This document shows, one piece after another, positions 53,735 to 63,300 of a stretch of 64,000 nt of DNA; positions within the stretch are counted from its first letter, which is position 1, and each line of letters opens with the position of its first letter. The position numbers and the translations under genes were made by a program. Source of the stretch: Pedobacter sp. BMA (GTDB lineage: Bacteria; Bacteroidota; Bacteroidia; Sphingobacteriales; Sphingobacteriaceae); NCBI RefSeq assembly GCF_001027745.1, contig NZ_LECU01000004.1:496001-560000 (forward strand), in the 5' to 3' direction. Under the pieces are notes generated by a model, which was given only the letters and a program-made list of their open reading frames with translations, had not been told where the DNA came from and did not search any database.

Positions 53735-54574
53735 CTACTTAATCAAATTATAAAGTTCGTCCAGTTTTGGCGAAAGCACGATCTCAATCCTTCTGTTCTT
53801 GCTTCTACCGTCTGCATTCGCGTTTGTTCCCAAAGGCTGAAATTCTCCCTTACCTGTAGCGGTCATCCTTACCCCTTCAACTTTCTCGTTTTCGGTGAGG
53901 TATCGTACTACTGAAGTTGCACGAAGTACACTTAAATCCCAATTGTCTTTAATCTGCCCCAGGTTATTTATTTTCTGGTTGTCTGTATGTCCTTCAACAG
54001 CGATATTAATCTCAGGTTGCTGCTTTAGTACATTAGCCAGCTGGGTTAGTGCTTGTTTACCCTTATCATCAATAATGATACTACCGGAAGGAAATAGTAA
54101 TTTATCAGTTAGGGAAACATATACTTTACCATTCTTTATTTCCACCGTTAATCCGCTTTTGGTAAATCCAAGTAGAGCTTGTTGTAGCTTTTCTTTTAGT
54201 GCATTCGTAGCTTCATCACGCTTGCGCAGCACCTCTTCTACCTCTTTCAAGCGTTTTTCGCGCGCTGCCAGGTCACCGGATAACTTGGTGATCTCTGAAG
54301 ATGAGTTACTCTTTAGCTTTTTGTAATTCGCATCAACCGTGTTATAGCTCGATTGCAGGTCGCGGAGTTCTTCGGCCATTAAAGTGGTGTCCTTCTTTAA
54401 CCTGTTAACTTCTTTTTCGAGATTTTCAATTTTGATTAATCCCTCATTGAAAGCAGTATATAGTGAATCTTTGGTACCCAGAAGCGCCTTGTATTTTTTA
54501 GGCGATAAAACCACACAAGAAGTAAGCGAAGAGAGAAATAAGAGAAAGGCAAAAGCTAAAAAGGTCTGTTTCAT
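53735..54574 (-). CDS. OmpA-family lipoprotein with coiled coil
   Basis: 279 residues. The lipoprotein signal MKQTFLAFAFLLFLSSLTSC supports the ATG at 54574; a longer frame to 54631 has no signal. A long coiled coil (about 30-140: LIKIENLEKEVNRLKKD, LAAREKRLKEVEEVLRKR) is followed by an OmpA domain (about 165-275: LFPSGSIIIDDKGKQAL, VEGHTDNQKINN, ATGKGEFQPL, KNRRIEIVLSP). It is probably an outer-membrane lipoprotein that spans toward the peptidoglycan. Same strand as the DUF2461 gene, 25 bp after it. Confidence 0.9.
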   Translation of the reverse strand: MKQTFLAFAFLLFLSSLTSCVVLSPKKYKALLGTKDSLYTAFNEGLIKIENLEKEVNRLKKDTTLMAEELRDLQSSYNTVDANYKKLKSNSSSEITKLSGDLAAREKRLKEVEEVLRKRDEATNALKEKLQQALLGFTKSGLTVEIKNGKVYVSLTDKLLFPSGSIIIDDKGKQALTQLANVLKQQPEINIAVEGHTDNQKINNLGQIKDNWDLSVLRATSVVRYLTENEKVEGVRMTATGKGEFQPLGTNANADGRSKNRRIEIVLSPKLDELYNLIK

Positions 54575-54599
54575 TATATTATTTGATGTCGTGTTTGAT

Positions 54600-55259
54600 T
54601 TACGCATTGATCGCGTTCCGTAAAAATGCAACTAATGGTTGTACCGTTGCAAAAGAACTTATCAACTTATTAACGAGTGCAGGTTTAAAAAATTCTTCAT
54701 CCGCAATTTTCATAGTCGCTTCAAAGCTTTTTAACTTTAAAAACTCAATGTTAGGGTCCTCCGGATCGTAACCTTTAGGTGCATTTTTAAGCGCATTCTC
54801 TGTACCTAATTTGAAGCTCTTTTTAAAATCCTTGTTTTCTATAATTTCTTTAAAGTCATCGAAATTATAATCAATCTCCTGTCTGATCAGTTTTAGATGG
54901 GTCGCTTCGGGCATCCAGTAACCACCGGCAATAAAGCTCTTTCCCGGCTGAATGTGCAGGTAATATCCTGGCTCATTGCTACCTTTCTTAGTGGCAAACC
55001 ATATCCCAAAGTTGTTTTTATAAGGGTCTTTATTTTTACTAAACCGCACATCACGGTAAATGCGCATCAGGCTTTTTTTAGGGTCTGCTTCTGCCGATAA
55101 TGCCGGATCAACCTTTGCTATTTCCGGAATGAGTTGCGTTACCAGTTCCAGCACATTAGCTTTCGCCTCCTCATAAACGGCTTTATTTTCGGCAAACCAT
55201 TCACGGTTATTGTTTTCAGATACGTCTTTTATAAATTGAAGGGTTTCTTTTTTTAACAT
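54600..55259 (-). CDS. DUF2461-family protein
   Basis: 219 residues, cytoplasmic. ETLQFIKDVSENNNREWFAE, RIYRDVRFSKNKDPYK, WFATKKGSNEPGYYLHIQPG and AGGYWMPEATHLKLIR are family hallmarks (TIGR02453 group). No catalytic function is established for the family. The ATG at 55259 is chosen because the family begins close to the ETLQFIKD motif; the frame extends 16 codons further without conserved features. Confidence 0.88.
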   Translation of the reverse strand: MLKKETLQFIKDVSENNNREWFAENKAVYEEAKANVLELVTQLIPEIAKVDPALSAEADPKKSLMRIYRDVRFSKNKDPYKNNFGIWFATKKGSNEPGYYLHIQPGKSFIAGGYWMPEATHLKLIRQEIDYNFDDFKEIIENKDFKKSFKLGTENALKNAPKGYDPEDPNIEFLKLKSFEATMKIADEEFFKPALVNKLISSFATVQPLVAFLRNAINA

Positions 55260-55354
55260 AGGGTTTCTGTAGTTTAGAGGATAATGGCCTGCCTTCATAA
55301 GTGACAACCCGCCAGCTTAACAATTCAATAGCTTAAACAGTTTAGCAATTTAGC

Positions 55355-55750
55355 TTACTGATCGTACCAGGCTTTATATTTGATATTTGGCGACAAGATG
55401 TGGAGCAATATAATCCTTGAATAACGGTAATTGAAAGGATAAAGCACGAAACAACCTGCGAAAATCACGATCAGATATGCCCAGAAAGTATCGTCAGTTA
55501 AAGGACCGGCAAACAGGTAGGTAACGTAGCTGGCAAACAGCATTTCCAGCACATTCATTGCATAACTTACATACATGGCGGCATAAAAGTAGCCAGGTTC
55601 GATCTCAATGCGCTGTGCACAATGTCCGCAGATTTCTTTAGTATGCTGAATGTTCCATCCGTACATGCTACCGGTAAAGATATTGCCTCTGCGGCAATGC
55701 GGGCACTTACAACGTACAATTGCTGATAATTTTGAGGTCCCTCCCGCCAT
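55355..55750 (-). CDS. DUF983-family membrane protein
   Basis: 131 residues. A zinc-ribbon-like N-terminus with two CxxC pairs (CKCPHCRRGNIF and ICGHCAQR) is followed by two membrane segments (about 58-80 and 86-108). This is the DUF983 pattern; function unknown. The start is 1 bp after the stop of the small QCAMC protein upstream, so the two are one transcription unit. Confidence 0.9.
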   Translation of the reverse strand: MAGGTSKLSAIVRCKCPHCRRGNIFTGSMYGWNIQHTKEICGHCAQRIEIEPGYFYAAMYVSYAMNVLEMLFASYVTYLFAGPLTDDTFWAYLIVIFAGCFVLYPFNYRYSRIILLHILSPNIKYKAWYDQ

Positions 55751-55751
55751 A

Positions 55752-56024
55752 CTAATTCAGGTTGAACGGCTCTTTCTTCATATTAAGCTGAATGTTTTTC
55801 TTACGGTATTTTTTATACCAGATTACCCCCACAATCATTGCCATTAAATATGGAATAGCCAACAAGTATAGTACCCCGGTATTTAAGCCTGCAGACACTG
55901 TATTTCCGTTTTTGATACCTTGTTCAGCGTTGATGCTGCACATGGCACATTGTGCATTGGCCTGAAGCATGAACGCAAAAGTGAGAACGAATGTTAGTAT
56001 GGTAAAAACCAGTTTCTTTTTCAT
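55752..56024 (-). CDS. Small QCAMC-type membrane protein
   Basis: 90 residues. A signal peptide (ending AFMLQANA) is followed at once by QCAMC at the mature N-terminus, a short loop (NTVSAGLNTGVLYLLAIPYL), one membrane segment and a basic tail (KKYRKKN). I recall similar small proteins as common in Bacteroidota, without assigned function. The exposed CxxC suggests metal binding or redox activity. It is coupled to the DUF983 gene, which also has CxxC pairs. Confidence 0.8.
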   Translation of the reverse strand: MKKKLVFTILTFVLTFAFMLQANAQCAMCSINAEQGIKNGNTVSAGLNTGVLYLLAIPYLMAMIVGVIWYKKYRKKNIQLNMKKEPFNLN

Positions 56025-56075
56025 CAGTACAAATATAAAGATTTAACGGATGGAGGGAGGCAAAAATTATGTCAT

Positions 56076-56103
56076 AAAAAAGCCCCCGATAAATCGGGGG
56101 CTT
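56076..56103 (-). terminator. Intrinsic terminator of the SusC/SusD operon
   Basis: Perfect 11-bp stem AAGCCCCCGAT (56080-56090) / ATCGGGGGCTT (56093-56103) with a 2-base loop and a T-run on the minus strand, 22 bp beyond the last gene. Confidence 0.9.
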
Positions 56104-56125
56104 GGAGAGAGCAAACTTTAAAATA

Positions 56126-57472
56126 TTATTGAAGCGCCCCAGAAAAAGTAAAATTCGGATTTTCAATACTTTTAAATTGAGCGTACAGACCACCGCTTAT
56201 CGGATCAGATAGATAATCGACTGTGAAAGTATTTACGTTTAAGCGTTGACCTAAAAGGGCAGCCATGAACGGAACAATTAGCGTCCCGTTACCATCTGCA
56301 TCAACGTAGGTAAATTTAAAAATACCATCGCTACCTCTAGTATACGTATAATTTAATGTACCAACATACTGTGTTGCATTTTGAGGCATATTAACTTTCA
56401 AAGTCATTTTCTTAGTGGTGTTATTGAAAGTATAAGTCATTTGTTCCAGCCTGAGCGCATATCCTCCATTCAACATCGCAGAGGCTGCTGTCGCCCTTCT
56501 ACTTATGTATTCAGAACCCCAACCAGTATAAGTTGTCGCATTTGGAAGTACCACGTTACCATAACTTGCGCCCAATAATAGATAAAGCGGCGTTAGAGGT
56601 GCGGTACTATTTTTCACAATATATTCCTTTCCGGTCGAATCATATAATGCTAAAGTTGATGCATCTTTCCATAAAATTTTAACAAATGTAATTGAACTGT
56701 ACTTTAGATCGGTTCCTAGTAAAAACGGTCCATCTAACGTAAATGCAAATTTTGTGCTTGCGGTAGCAGTAGTTACTCCATCAGCCAATACACCAGTCAA
56801 TGTTAGTCGTTTTCCCCCGGCTACATTATTGGTCGTATTAATTGAGATTCCCGCTTTTATAGTTGATGTACCCGAAACTATTTCGATGTATGGATATTTA
56901 TTGGTTGAAAAAAAGCTCTTAACTTTATCAATTGCTGTTTTTAATCCTGCGCTCTCATAAGCAGCACGCTGTGTTGCAGTTGCCTTAACCATTTTAAGAG
57001 ACTGCCTATATCTCTTGCCGGTAAATATGATGCTATCACCTGATGATCGGTCATAAATAAAGTCAACGTCACTTTTGAAACCTGTCCCACGATTGCCGCC
57101 CAAAGTAGCAGGATCGGGATCATTTAGCATCGTGATATAGTTAAAAGTGTCAAAGACTAAATCCACACCTTGATCTTGCTTAACCCGATAATAAGAGGCA
57201 TACTCTGTTGTAGATGATGCATCATTTAAATCCGCATACATTTTAACATTTTCTGCCGCATCAAATTTCATAAAAAAGCTGTAACCTCCACCATCCGCAG
57301 TGGGTGTTATTGCAATCCAACCATTTTCAGCACTGCTCAAAATATTTTTCACTTTGGCAATTGCCTCCCCCATCCTTACCTCAGGATCTTCATCGAATTT
57401 AGAGACAAACGATGATTTCTTGCAGCCTGCAAATATAAACAGGCAAGCAAATAGAAATATTAATCTTTTCAT
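56126..57472 (-). CDS. DUF4302-family lipoprotein
   Basis: 448 residues with a lipoprotein signal (MKRLIFLFACLFIFAGC). Domain hallmarks are AENGWIAITPTADGGGYSFF and FDTFNYITMLNDPDP with many beta strands. DUF4302 proteins accompany SusC/SusD pairs and a zinc metallohydrolase in Bacteroidota. Probably a surface lipoprotein that binds a peptide or similar substrate. It is the last gene of the operon, 11 bp after the metallohydrolase. Confidence 0.88.
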   Translation of the reverse strand: MKRLIFLFACLFIFAGCKKSSFVSKFDEDPEVRMGEAIAKVKNILSSAENGWIAITPTADGGGYSFFMKFDAAENVKMYADLNDASSTTEYASYYRVKQDQGVDLVFDTFNYITMLNDPDPATLGGNRGTGFKSDVDFIYDRSSGDSIIFTGKRYRQSLKMVKATATQRAAYESAGLKTAIDKVKSFFSTNKYPYIEIVSGTSTIKAGISINTTNNVAGGKRLTLTGVLADGVTTATASTKFAFTLDGPFLLGTDLKYSSITFVKILWKDASTLALYDSTGKEYIVKNSTAPLTPLYLLLGASYGNVVLPNATTYTGWGSEYISRRATAASAMLNGGYALRLEQMTYTFNNTTKKMTLKVNMPQNATQYVGTLNYTYTRGSDGIFKFTYVDADGNGTLIVPFMAALLGQRLNVNTFTVDYLSDPISGGLYAQFKSIENPNFTFSGALQ

Positions 57473-57483
57473 ATCAGTTAAGT

Positions 57484-58848
57484 TTATTGTCCTAAAGCAC
57501 CATAGAAATAATTTGCTGGCGTTCCGCTTACATAAAACCCACCAAAATTGGTGTAGGTACCTGTATTATAAGAAGCTGGTAACCAATCAGCAATAAAATT
57601 ATTGTTATTTAGGTAAGTTAGTAAAGGTTGTACAGATGTCAATAATAGAGCAGCATTTCCTGTAGGTGCAGTCGATGATAATGTAAACTTAACTGCACCA
57701 GTGGCATCGTTAACAGACATTGTAAAATTGTAGGTAGCAACGTAATTGGTCGTGCCCTGACTAAAATTCACATCCATTGTCATAGCAGTTGCAGAGGTAA
57801 AGTTTAATTTAACGGATCCAAAACCCAAATTAAAGCCTGATAAACCTATGACATTTGCCTTTGAAGTTTGGTAAGCGGTTCTGAACTGATCGGAGATACC
57901 ATAAGTGCTGTATGTAACATCGTTATCAAGATTGATGGTCATACTTTTATACAAATTCCTGTTCAACCAATAGCCGAAAGAAATAGATGGATCTTTGATG
58001 GTATTTTTGAGATAATTCTGAACTTCTTTCTGCAACTTTCTAAAGTCGATACCAAAAGCTGTATTAAAATAGTTAACTACATTCGATTCTTTGAGTTTCA
58101 ATCTGCTTTTAGCAGTTGCATTAGAAGTATTCGCATAATTATCATAATAAGATTGCCCAGAAACAAGCAAGGTTGCGGTTGTTTCAGCATAATCTTCAGT
58201 AGGACTGCCACTTGCATAACTTCCTAAAAATCCATTATCTTTCGCAGTGGCTGCAGAAGTTAATGTCCAGGGCTGCTTGTAAGTTCCACCCGATATGGCT
58301 TCAAAATCGATGGGAATCGCTACCGTTTGGTTTAATATATGTGTAAATTCATGATGTATTACATACAGTCGAGAATTGACAAAACTTGGTGCAAGACTAA
58401 AGCTATTTAGCCCATATAGGGTTACCCTTCGCCCACCTGCTGCTGTCCCAGCGATAGCTGAACCATCAGTTTGGTATTTCGCGGAGCCGTATAGAACCCA
58501 TTCTTTTGGATTGGTACGTTGGACAAAATCCAATCCGGCAATTTTGAGATATGGCGCAAGATATCCATCCGATACAGTTTGCATCATTGGCCTAACATTC
58601 TCAGGCTTCAGAGGAGCAACATCAGCTGCTGCATCTCCATAATAATACCGGTTATATCTGTAGATCACTTTCATGTTATACGGATCTAGCAGATTGGTAT
58701 TTAGCCATTTGTCCAAATCAGTATTGGTCTCCGGCATGTCTAAATTATACTTATTGAAGTCAACATCTAAATCCTCAGTCTTCCTGCATGAGGTGGCAAT
58801 AGTCAAGATTATTGCTAAGGCCAATGAATTTTTAATAAAATTTTTCAT
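57484..58848 (-). CDS. Substrate import-associated zinc metallohydrolase lipoprotein
   Basis: 454 residues, with a lipoprotein signal (ALAIILTIATSC). The zinc site is HHEFTHILNQT (HExxH). The AETTATLL segment downstream may carry a further ligand. It belongs to the group of HExxH lipoproteins that occur beside SusC/SusD (Peptidase_Mx1-like). It probably cleaves a peptide substrate at the cell surface before import. It follows SusD after 7 bp. Confidence 0.9.
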   Translation of the reverse strand: MKNFIKNSLALAIILTIATSCRKTEDLDVDFNKYNLDMPETNTDLDKWLNTNLLDPYNMKVIYRYNRYYYGDAAADVAPLKPENVRPMMQTVSDGYLAPYLKIAGLDFVQRTNPKEWVLYGSAKYQTDGSAIAGTAAGGRRVTLYGLNSFSLAPSFVNSRLYVIHHEFTHILNQTVAIPIDFEAISGGTYKQPWTLTSAATAKDNGFLGSYASGSPTEDYAETTATLLVSGQSYYDNYANTSNATAKSRLKLKESNVVNYFNTAFGIDFRKLQKEVQNYLKNTIKDPSISFGYWLNRNLYKSMTINLDNDVTYSTYGISDQFRTAYQTSKANVIGLSGFNLGFGSVKLNFTSATAMTMDVNFSQGTTNYVATYNFTMSVNDATGAVKFTLSSTAPTGNAALLLTSVQPLLTYLNNNNFIADWLPASYNTGTYTNFGGFYVSGTPANYFYGALGQ

Positions 58849-58855
58849 ATATTAG

Positions 58856-60319
58856 TTATCTAGGATTTAGTTCTACGCCTGAAAGTTTTACCTCGTTTGG
58901 CAATTGAAATAATCTTCTTGGATCATTTGGTTTTAGCTCCATAAAAGTTTCAACACCAACATTGCTATAAACATTATGTCTTACAGTCAAACCTGTACGG
59001 ACAATGTCCATCCACCTAATGCCTTCTTCCAAAAACTCAGCTTTCTTAGATTCCAGTATAGTTTTAATCAAAGCTTGTTTCGTATCACTTATATTGTAGA
59101 ATAGCTTTATTTTATCTAGTGTTACTACATCTGTGTTAGCGTTGTAATTTCTAATTCTAACTTTAAGAAAATCATTGATATCCTTTAGAGCATTTTCATT
59201 GTTACCCAATTGCGCATAAGCTTCAGCCCTATTCATCAAAGTTTCATCTGCAGTAAGAAGCGGAACTACCAAATATGGATATCCAATTCCAGGCCCAGTA
59301 TAAAAAAAATAGTACAAATACTTAAGAGTATTGTAATTACCAGCACTCCATTGGTAAACTTTATTAGCTAGTATTTTACCGCTTGCATTTGGAGAGGTGA
59401 ACATCCTCACCAGCTTATTACCTATTCCATGATTTGGAGTGTTTTCATAAGTATATGTACTGTAAGCATTACCAAGCATGATTGCAGTACGCTGTTCTGT
59501 TTTTGTATAATTTGCCCTGAAATCATTATTAGTCATTTCATATAGTGTTGTCGAAACAGGTCTCATATTATTTACGAAATCATTTCCGGGAACAGTCAAA
59601 TTTGCATGATCAATTACTTTTTGCCAATCGCCAAGAAATAGATAAAAGCGGGATGCAAATGCATGGGCAGCCGAAGGAGTGAAGTGATATTTTGGAACAG
59701 TGTATGCGCTTGCTGATAGTAGAGGCAATCCTTCCTCTAGATCTTTTTTTATTTTATCATAGGTTTCCTGTACTGTACCTCTTGAATATTGCTTGATTGG
59801 TTCAGTTTCAGGGACAGTAACATATGGAACACCCGGAGAGCTATTAGTACCTCCAATTTCATATGGCTTGGCAAAGAATACAGCCAACATAAAATGCGCA
59901 TACGCCCTGGCCACCAATGCCTCCCCCTTATACGGAAGAACAGCATTCCCAAAATTTCCATTTTCTATAGCTTGCAAAGCCTGATTAGCAGCTGCGATAG
60001 CCTCATAACAACCATTCCAGTATGATCCTGCGCTATTAGTAGGGGTGCCCGATACATCTTCCCAATAGTATGGTTTGTCCCATAACTCATTTAGTGATCC
60101 TACACCTCTTTCCTTTTCTTCCGTATTGTCTGATGCAGCCTCTGCAAATGTGATGTAATGAGCGGAAGGATATGCAGTTCCGGTTAACTGTGCCACTTTA
60201 GCCACAGTAGTTATTTCTGTTCTGTTATCTGGAACCTCATCAAGAAACTTCTTGCACGATTCCAACGATACTAAAATTGCAATACCGGATAATATGATTG
60301 TTGATTTTATTAGTTTCAT
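58856..60319 (-). CDS. SusD/RagB-family nutrient-binding outer-membrane lipoprotein
   Basis: 487 residues. The lipobox is LESC (ILVSLESCKKFLDEVPDN). TPR-like helices and the C-terminal region with LMNRAEAYAQLGNNENALKD and EEGIRWMDIVRTG are typical of SusD. It forms the lid of the SusC barrel and captures the substrate. The start is 11 bp after the SusC stop, and the partner metallohydrolase and DUF4302 protein follow. The ligand is probably a peptide or protein, judged from the peptidase in the operon. Confidence 0.95.
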   Translation of the reverse strand: MKLIKSTIILSGIAILVSLESCKKFLDEVPDNRTEITTVAKVAQLTGTAYPSAHYITFAEAASDNTEEKERGVGSLNELWDKPYYWEDVSGTPTNSAGSYWNGCYEAIAAANQALQAIENGNFGNAVLPYKGEALVARAYAHFMLAVFFAKPYEIGGTNSSPGVPYVTVPETEPIKQYSRGTVQETYDKIKKDLEEGLPLLSASAYTVPKYHFTPSAAHAFASRFYLFLGDWQKVIDHANLTVPGNDFVNNMRPVSTTLYEMTNNDFRANYTKTEQRTAIMLGNAYSTYTYENTPNHGIGNKLVRMFTSPNASGKILANKVYQWSAGNYNTLKYLYYFFYTGPGIGYPYLVVPLLTADETLMNRAEAYAQLGNNENALKDINDFLKVRIRNYNANTDVVTLDKIKLFYNISDTKQALIKTILESKKAEFLEEGIRWMDIVRTGLTVRHNVYSNVGVETFMELKPNDPRRLFQLPNEVKLSGVELNPR

Positions 60320-60330
60320 AGTCTTATAGG

Positions 60331-63300
60331 TTAAAAACCAATTCTTAGTGATAGCGTAAATTGTGTTGGAACAGGTAATGCGACACCTCCGGTAGAAAAG
60401 AATTCTGGATCCTCTCCATTCAAACGTTTATCAGCATACAGTACAGCCACATTATCACAAGCTGCAATAAGTGATGCATTTGACATTCTGAATTTTGAGG
60501 TGATCTTCTTAGGAATATCATAGCTCGCGGTGATTCTGGACAGTTTGAGATAATCCCCGCTCACCACACGCTCGGTTGAATAATTATAAAGATTATATGG
60601 ATAACTTGCATTAGTTGTAGCCCCTGACGAAGTCAAAATATTAGCAGCAGTTACCGGATCCAGTAACGCAGGAATGTTTGTTATTCTTTCATCACCTGGC
60701 ATGATCCATCTGTTTAATACATCACGACTAAGAGTTGTCATATCCGAATAAGAAGCTGCAATTGCTGGAGCTAAACGCAAAGCATTTCCTGCCGAAAACT
60801 TGAATAAAGCAGAAAGAGAAAAATTTTTATATCTAAACTGGTTAAAGAAACCACCTGTCGTTGTAGGGTCTGTTGGACCTTCATACTTTAAGATTTCAAT
60901 TTCATCCCCTTGAAGGCCGATATTCGTAGTTGCTTTCCCGTCAACACCATAAAAGGTCGGATAGCCGTACTGTGGATTTAAGCCTGCAAACTGGACTGAA
61001 AATAATCCTCTCTGAGGGTAGCCCAAAACGGCACCACCTGTCGCTGATACTGCTCTCCAAATATTAGGTAAGGCATCCAGCTCTGTAATTTTTGTTCTAT
61101 TGAATGCGAAGTTGAAATTAGTACTCCATTTGAAATCACCAGAATTAATAGGTGACCCTGAAACAGTGAACTCTATACCTCTGCTATTCATGGCTGCATA
61201 ATTTGCTGTTTTTGTAAATTCACCGCCTATACCAGAAGTATTTAAGCTTCCTAGCAAATCATGAATGGTACGGTTATAAACATCGACAGAAAGGTTCACC
61301 TTGTTTTTGAAGAACCTCAAATCCAGCCCAATGTTGGCATCATAGGATTTTTCCCAAGTAAGTTGAGTATTCTGAAGAGTAGAAATATATGTTTGAACCT
61401 CTTGATCTTTTAACAATTGTCTTCTTGAGATTTGGTCGTAAAACACTGGCAGGGAGTTAGTGGCGTTACCAATACTTGCTGTTAGTCCATACGAACCACG
61501 TAGTACGGCGTAGGTAACGATATCATTCTTCGGCCAGAAACTTTCTTGGTCGGCATTCCATGAACCAGAAACATTCCACGTTGGTAACCACCTTGCATTT
61601 CTACTTCTTCCCATCTTGTTCGAGCCATCATATCGTGTAGTTGCATTGAAGCTATAACGTCCTTCATATGAATAAGCTGCTCGTAGCATATAGGCAACAT
61701 AGCGTTCATAGTTTTTACCCATGCCAAAATAGGCTTTACCTGCTTCGCCAGCCTCTTTAAAGTACAAATAGCTGGGATTAACTAATCCTCCATTTTCATA
61801 CTGATAACCGATACCGTTGAAATATTGATTTTGTCTGTCGATAGACCTGACTTCCATAGATCCAAAAACATTTAGCAGATGTTTATCATTCCAATTTTTA
61901 TCGTAAACGAGATCATGTCTGAAATAGTAATTAGTTAAGTTATCACCAGCGGTATTGTAAAATCCCCCGGTTGGCAAAACACTGGTTGGTAAACCGGTTG
62001 GATTTGCTGAATCGATATATAAATATTGGTTATCACCATCCCTAGTGGCGTTCCCGCCAGAGCGGAATGCTAAAGCTTGGTTTGATTGCTCCAATACATA
62101 GCTTTGTCTTTCTGATTTAGAGAAACGATATGCAGCATTTATAGAGTAGGTTAGCGCTGGAATGATTTTATACTTTACCCCGCCTTGAACTTTAATATCA
62201 AGCATTTGAAGCGTAGTGTAATTGTTTTCTAATTCATTGAGAATATTAAACGGCGCATAATTTCTTACAAAATATTCAAGGTTACCATTTTCATCATAAG
62301 GTGTAATTAAACGACTCGTATTGCGGGCATAATTGTAAGGATTGACGTCAAATTCGCGGTAGTAACTACCATATACCGGATCAGATTGCCTGTCGGAGTT
62401 TCCGCTTGGTGTTCTCTGGTTACGAACAGATCCAGTAGTTAAGAGTTCGAAACTTAATTTTTTACTTGGAGCAAAATTTACTCTGAAGTTAGCAGTAAAA
62501 CGATCTACGTTACTTCCAATAGTCTGACCTTTATCATTCAGATAAGATGTGGAAGCATAAGTCTGAAATTTTTCGGTACCAGAGGTTACACTTAGAGAGT
62601 GTTCCTGTTTTAAAGAGTTTTTATAAAGAATATCAAACCAATCAGTATTTGCATTGGCATATCTATTTAAAAAATTGGAAACACTCGCTTTATCATATTT
62701 CAAAGCAAATGTTTTTGTAGCCGGATCATAATTATAAAGCTGATTATACATTTTATAAAAGATGCCACCGTCCTGACCACTTGATGATCCTGGAATCTGA
62801 TATGCACCTTTGTTAAAATATTCAATCAAAACAGACATTTGTTCGTCTGAATTTAAAATATCTGTTCCTTCGTAACTCGGTTTGGAATAGGTTGTAAAGT
62901 TACCAGTATAGCTGATTTTTGGAGCGCCCTCAGTTTGTCTACCTTTTTTAGTAGTGACCACGATAACCCCATTCATAGCTCTAGCACCATACATTGCTGT
63001 TGCTGCCGCGTCCTTTAGTATATTGAAACTTTCAATATCATCGGCGTTCAAACCTGCTACTGATGAACCAAGTAAAGTATTAGCATCTCCACTGGACAAA
63101 GCTTCATTAGAAATATTCACAACGTCTTCCAAAATAATTCCATCAACAACCCAAAGCGGCTTGTTATCTCCAGATAAAGAAGTTGCACCACGAACACGAA
63201 TTTTAGGGGCTGCACCAAAGGTTCCCGAAACATTTTGTAATGTTACACCGGCGACCTGACCTTCCAACATCCGGCTAATATCGGATACACCTAACCTTTC

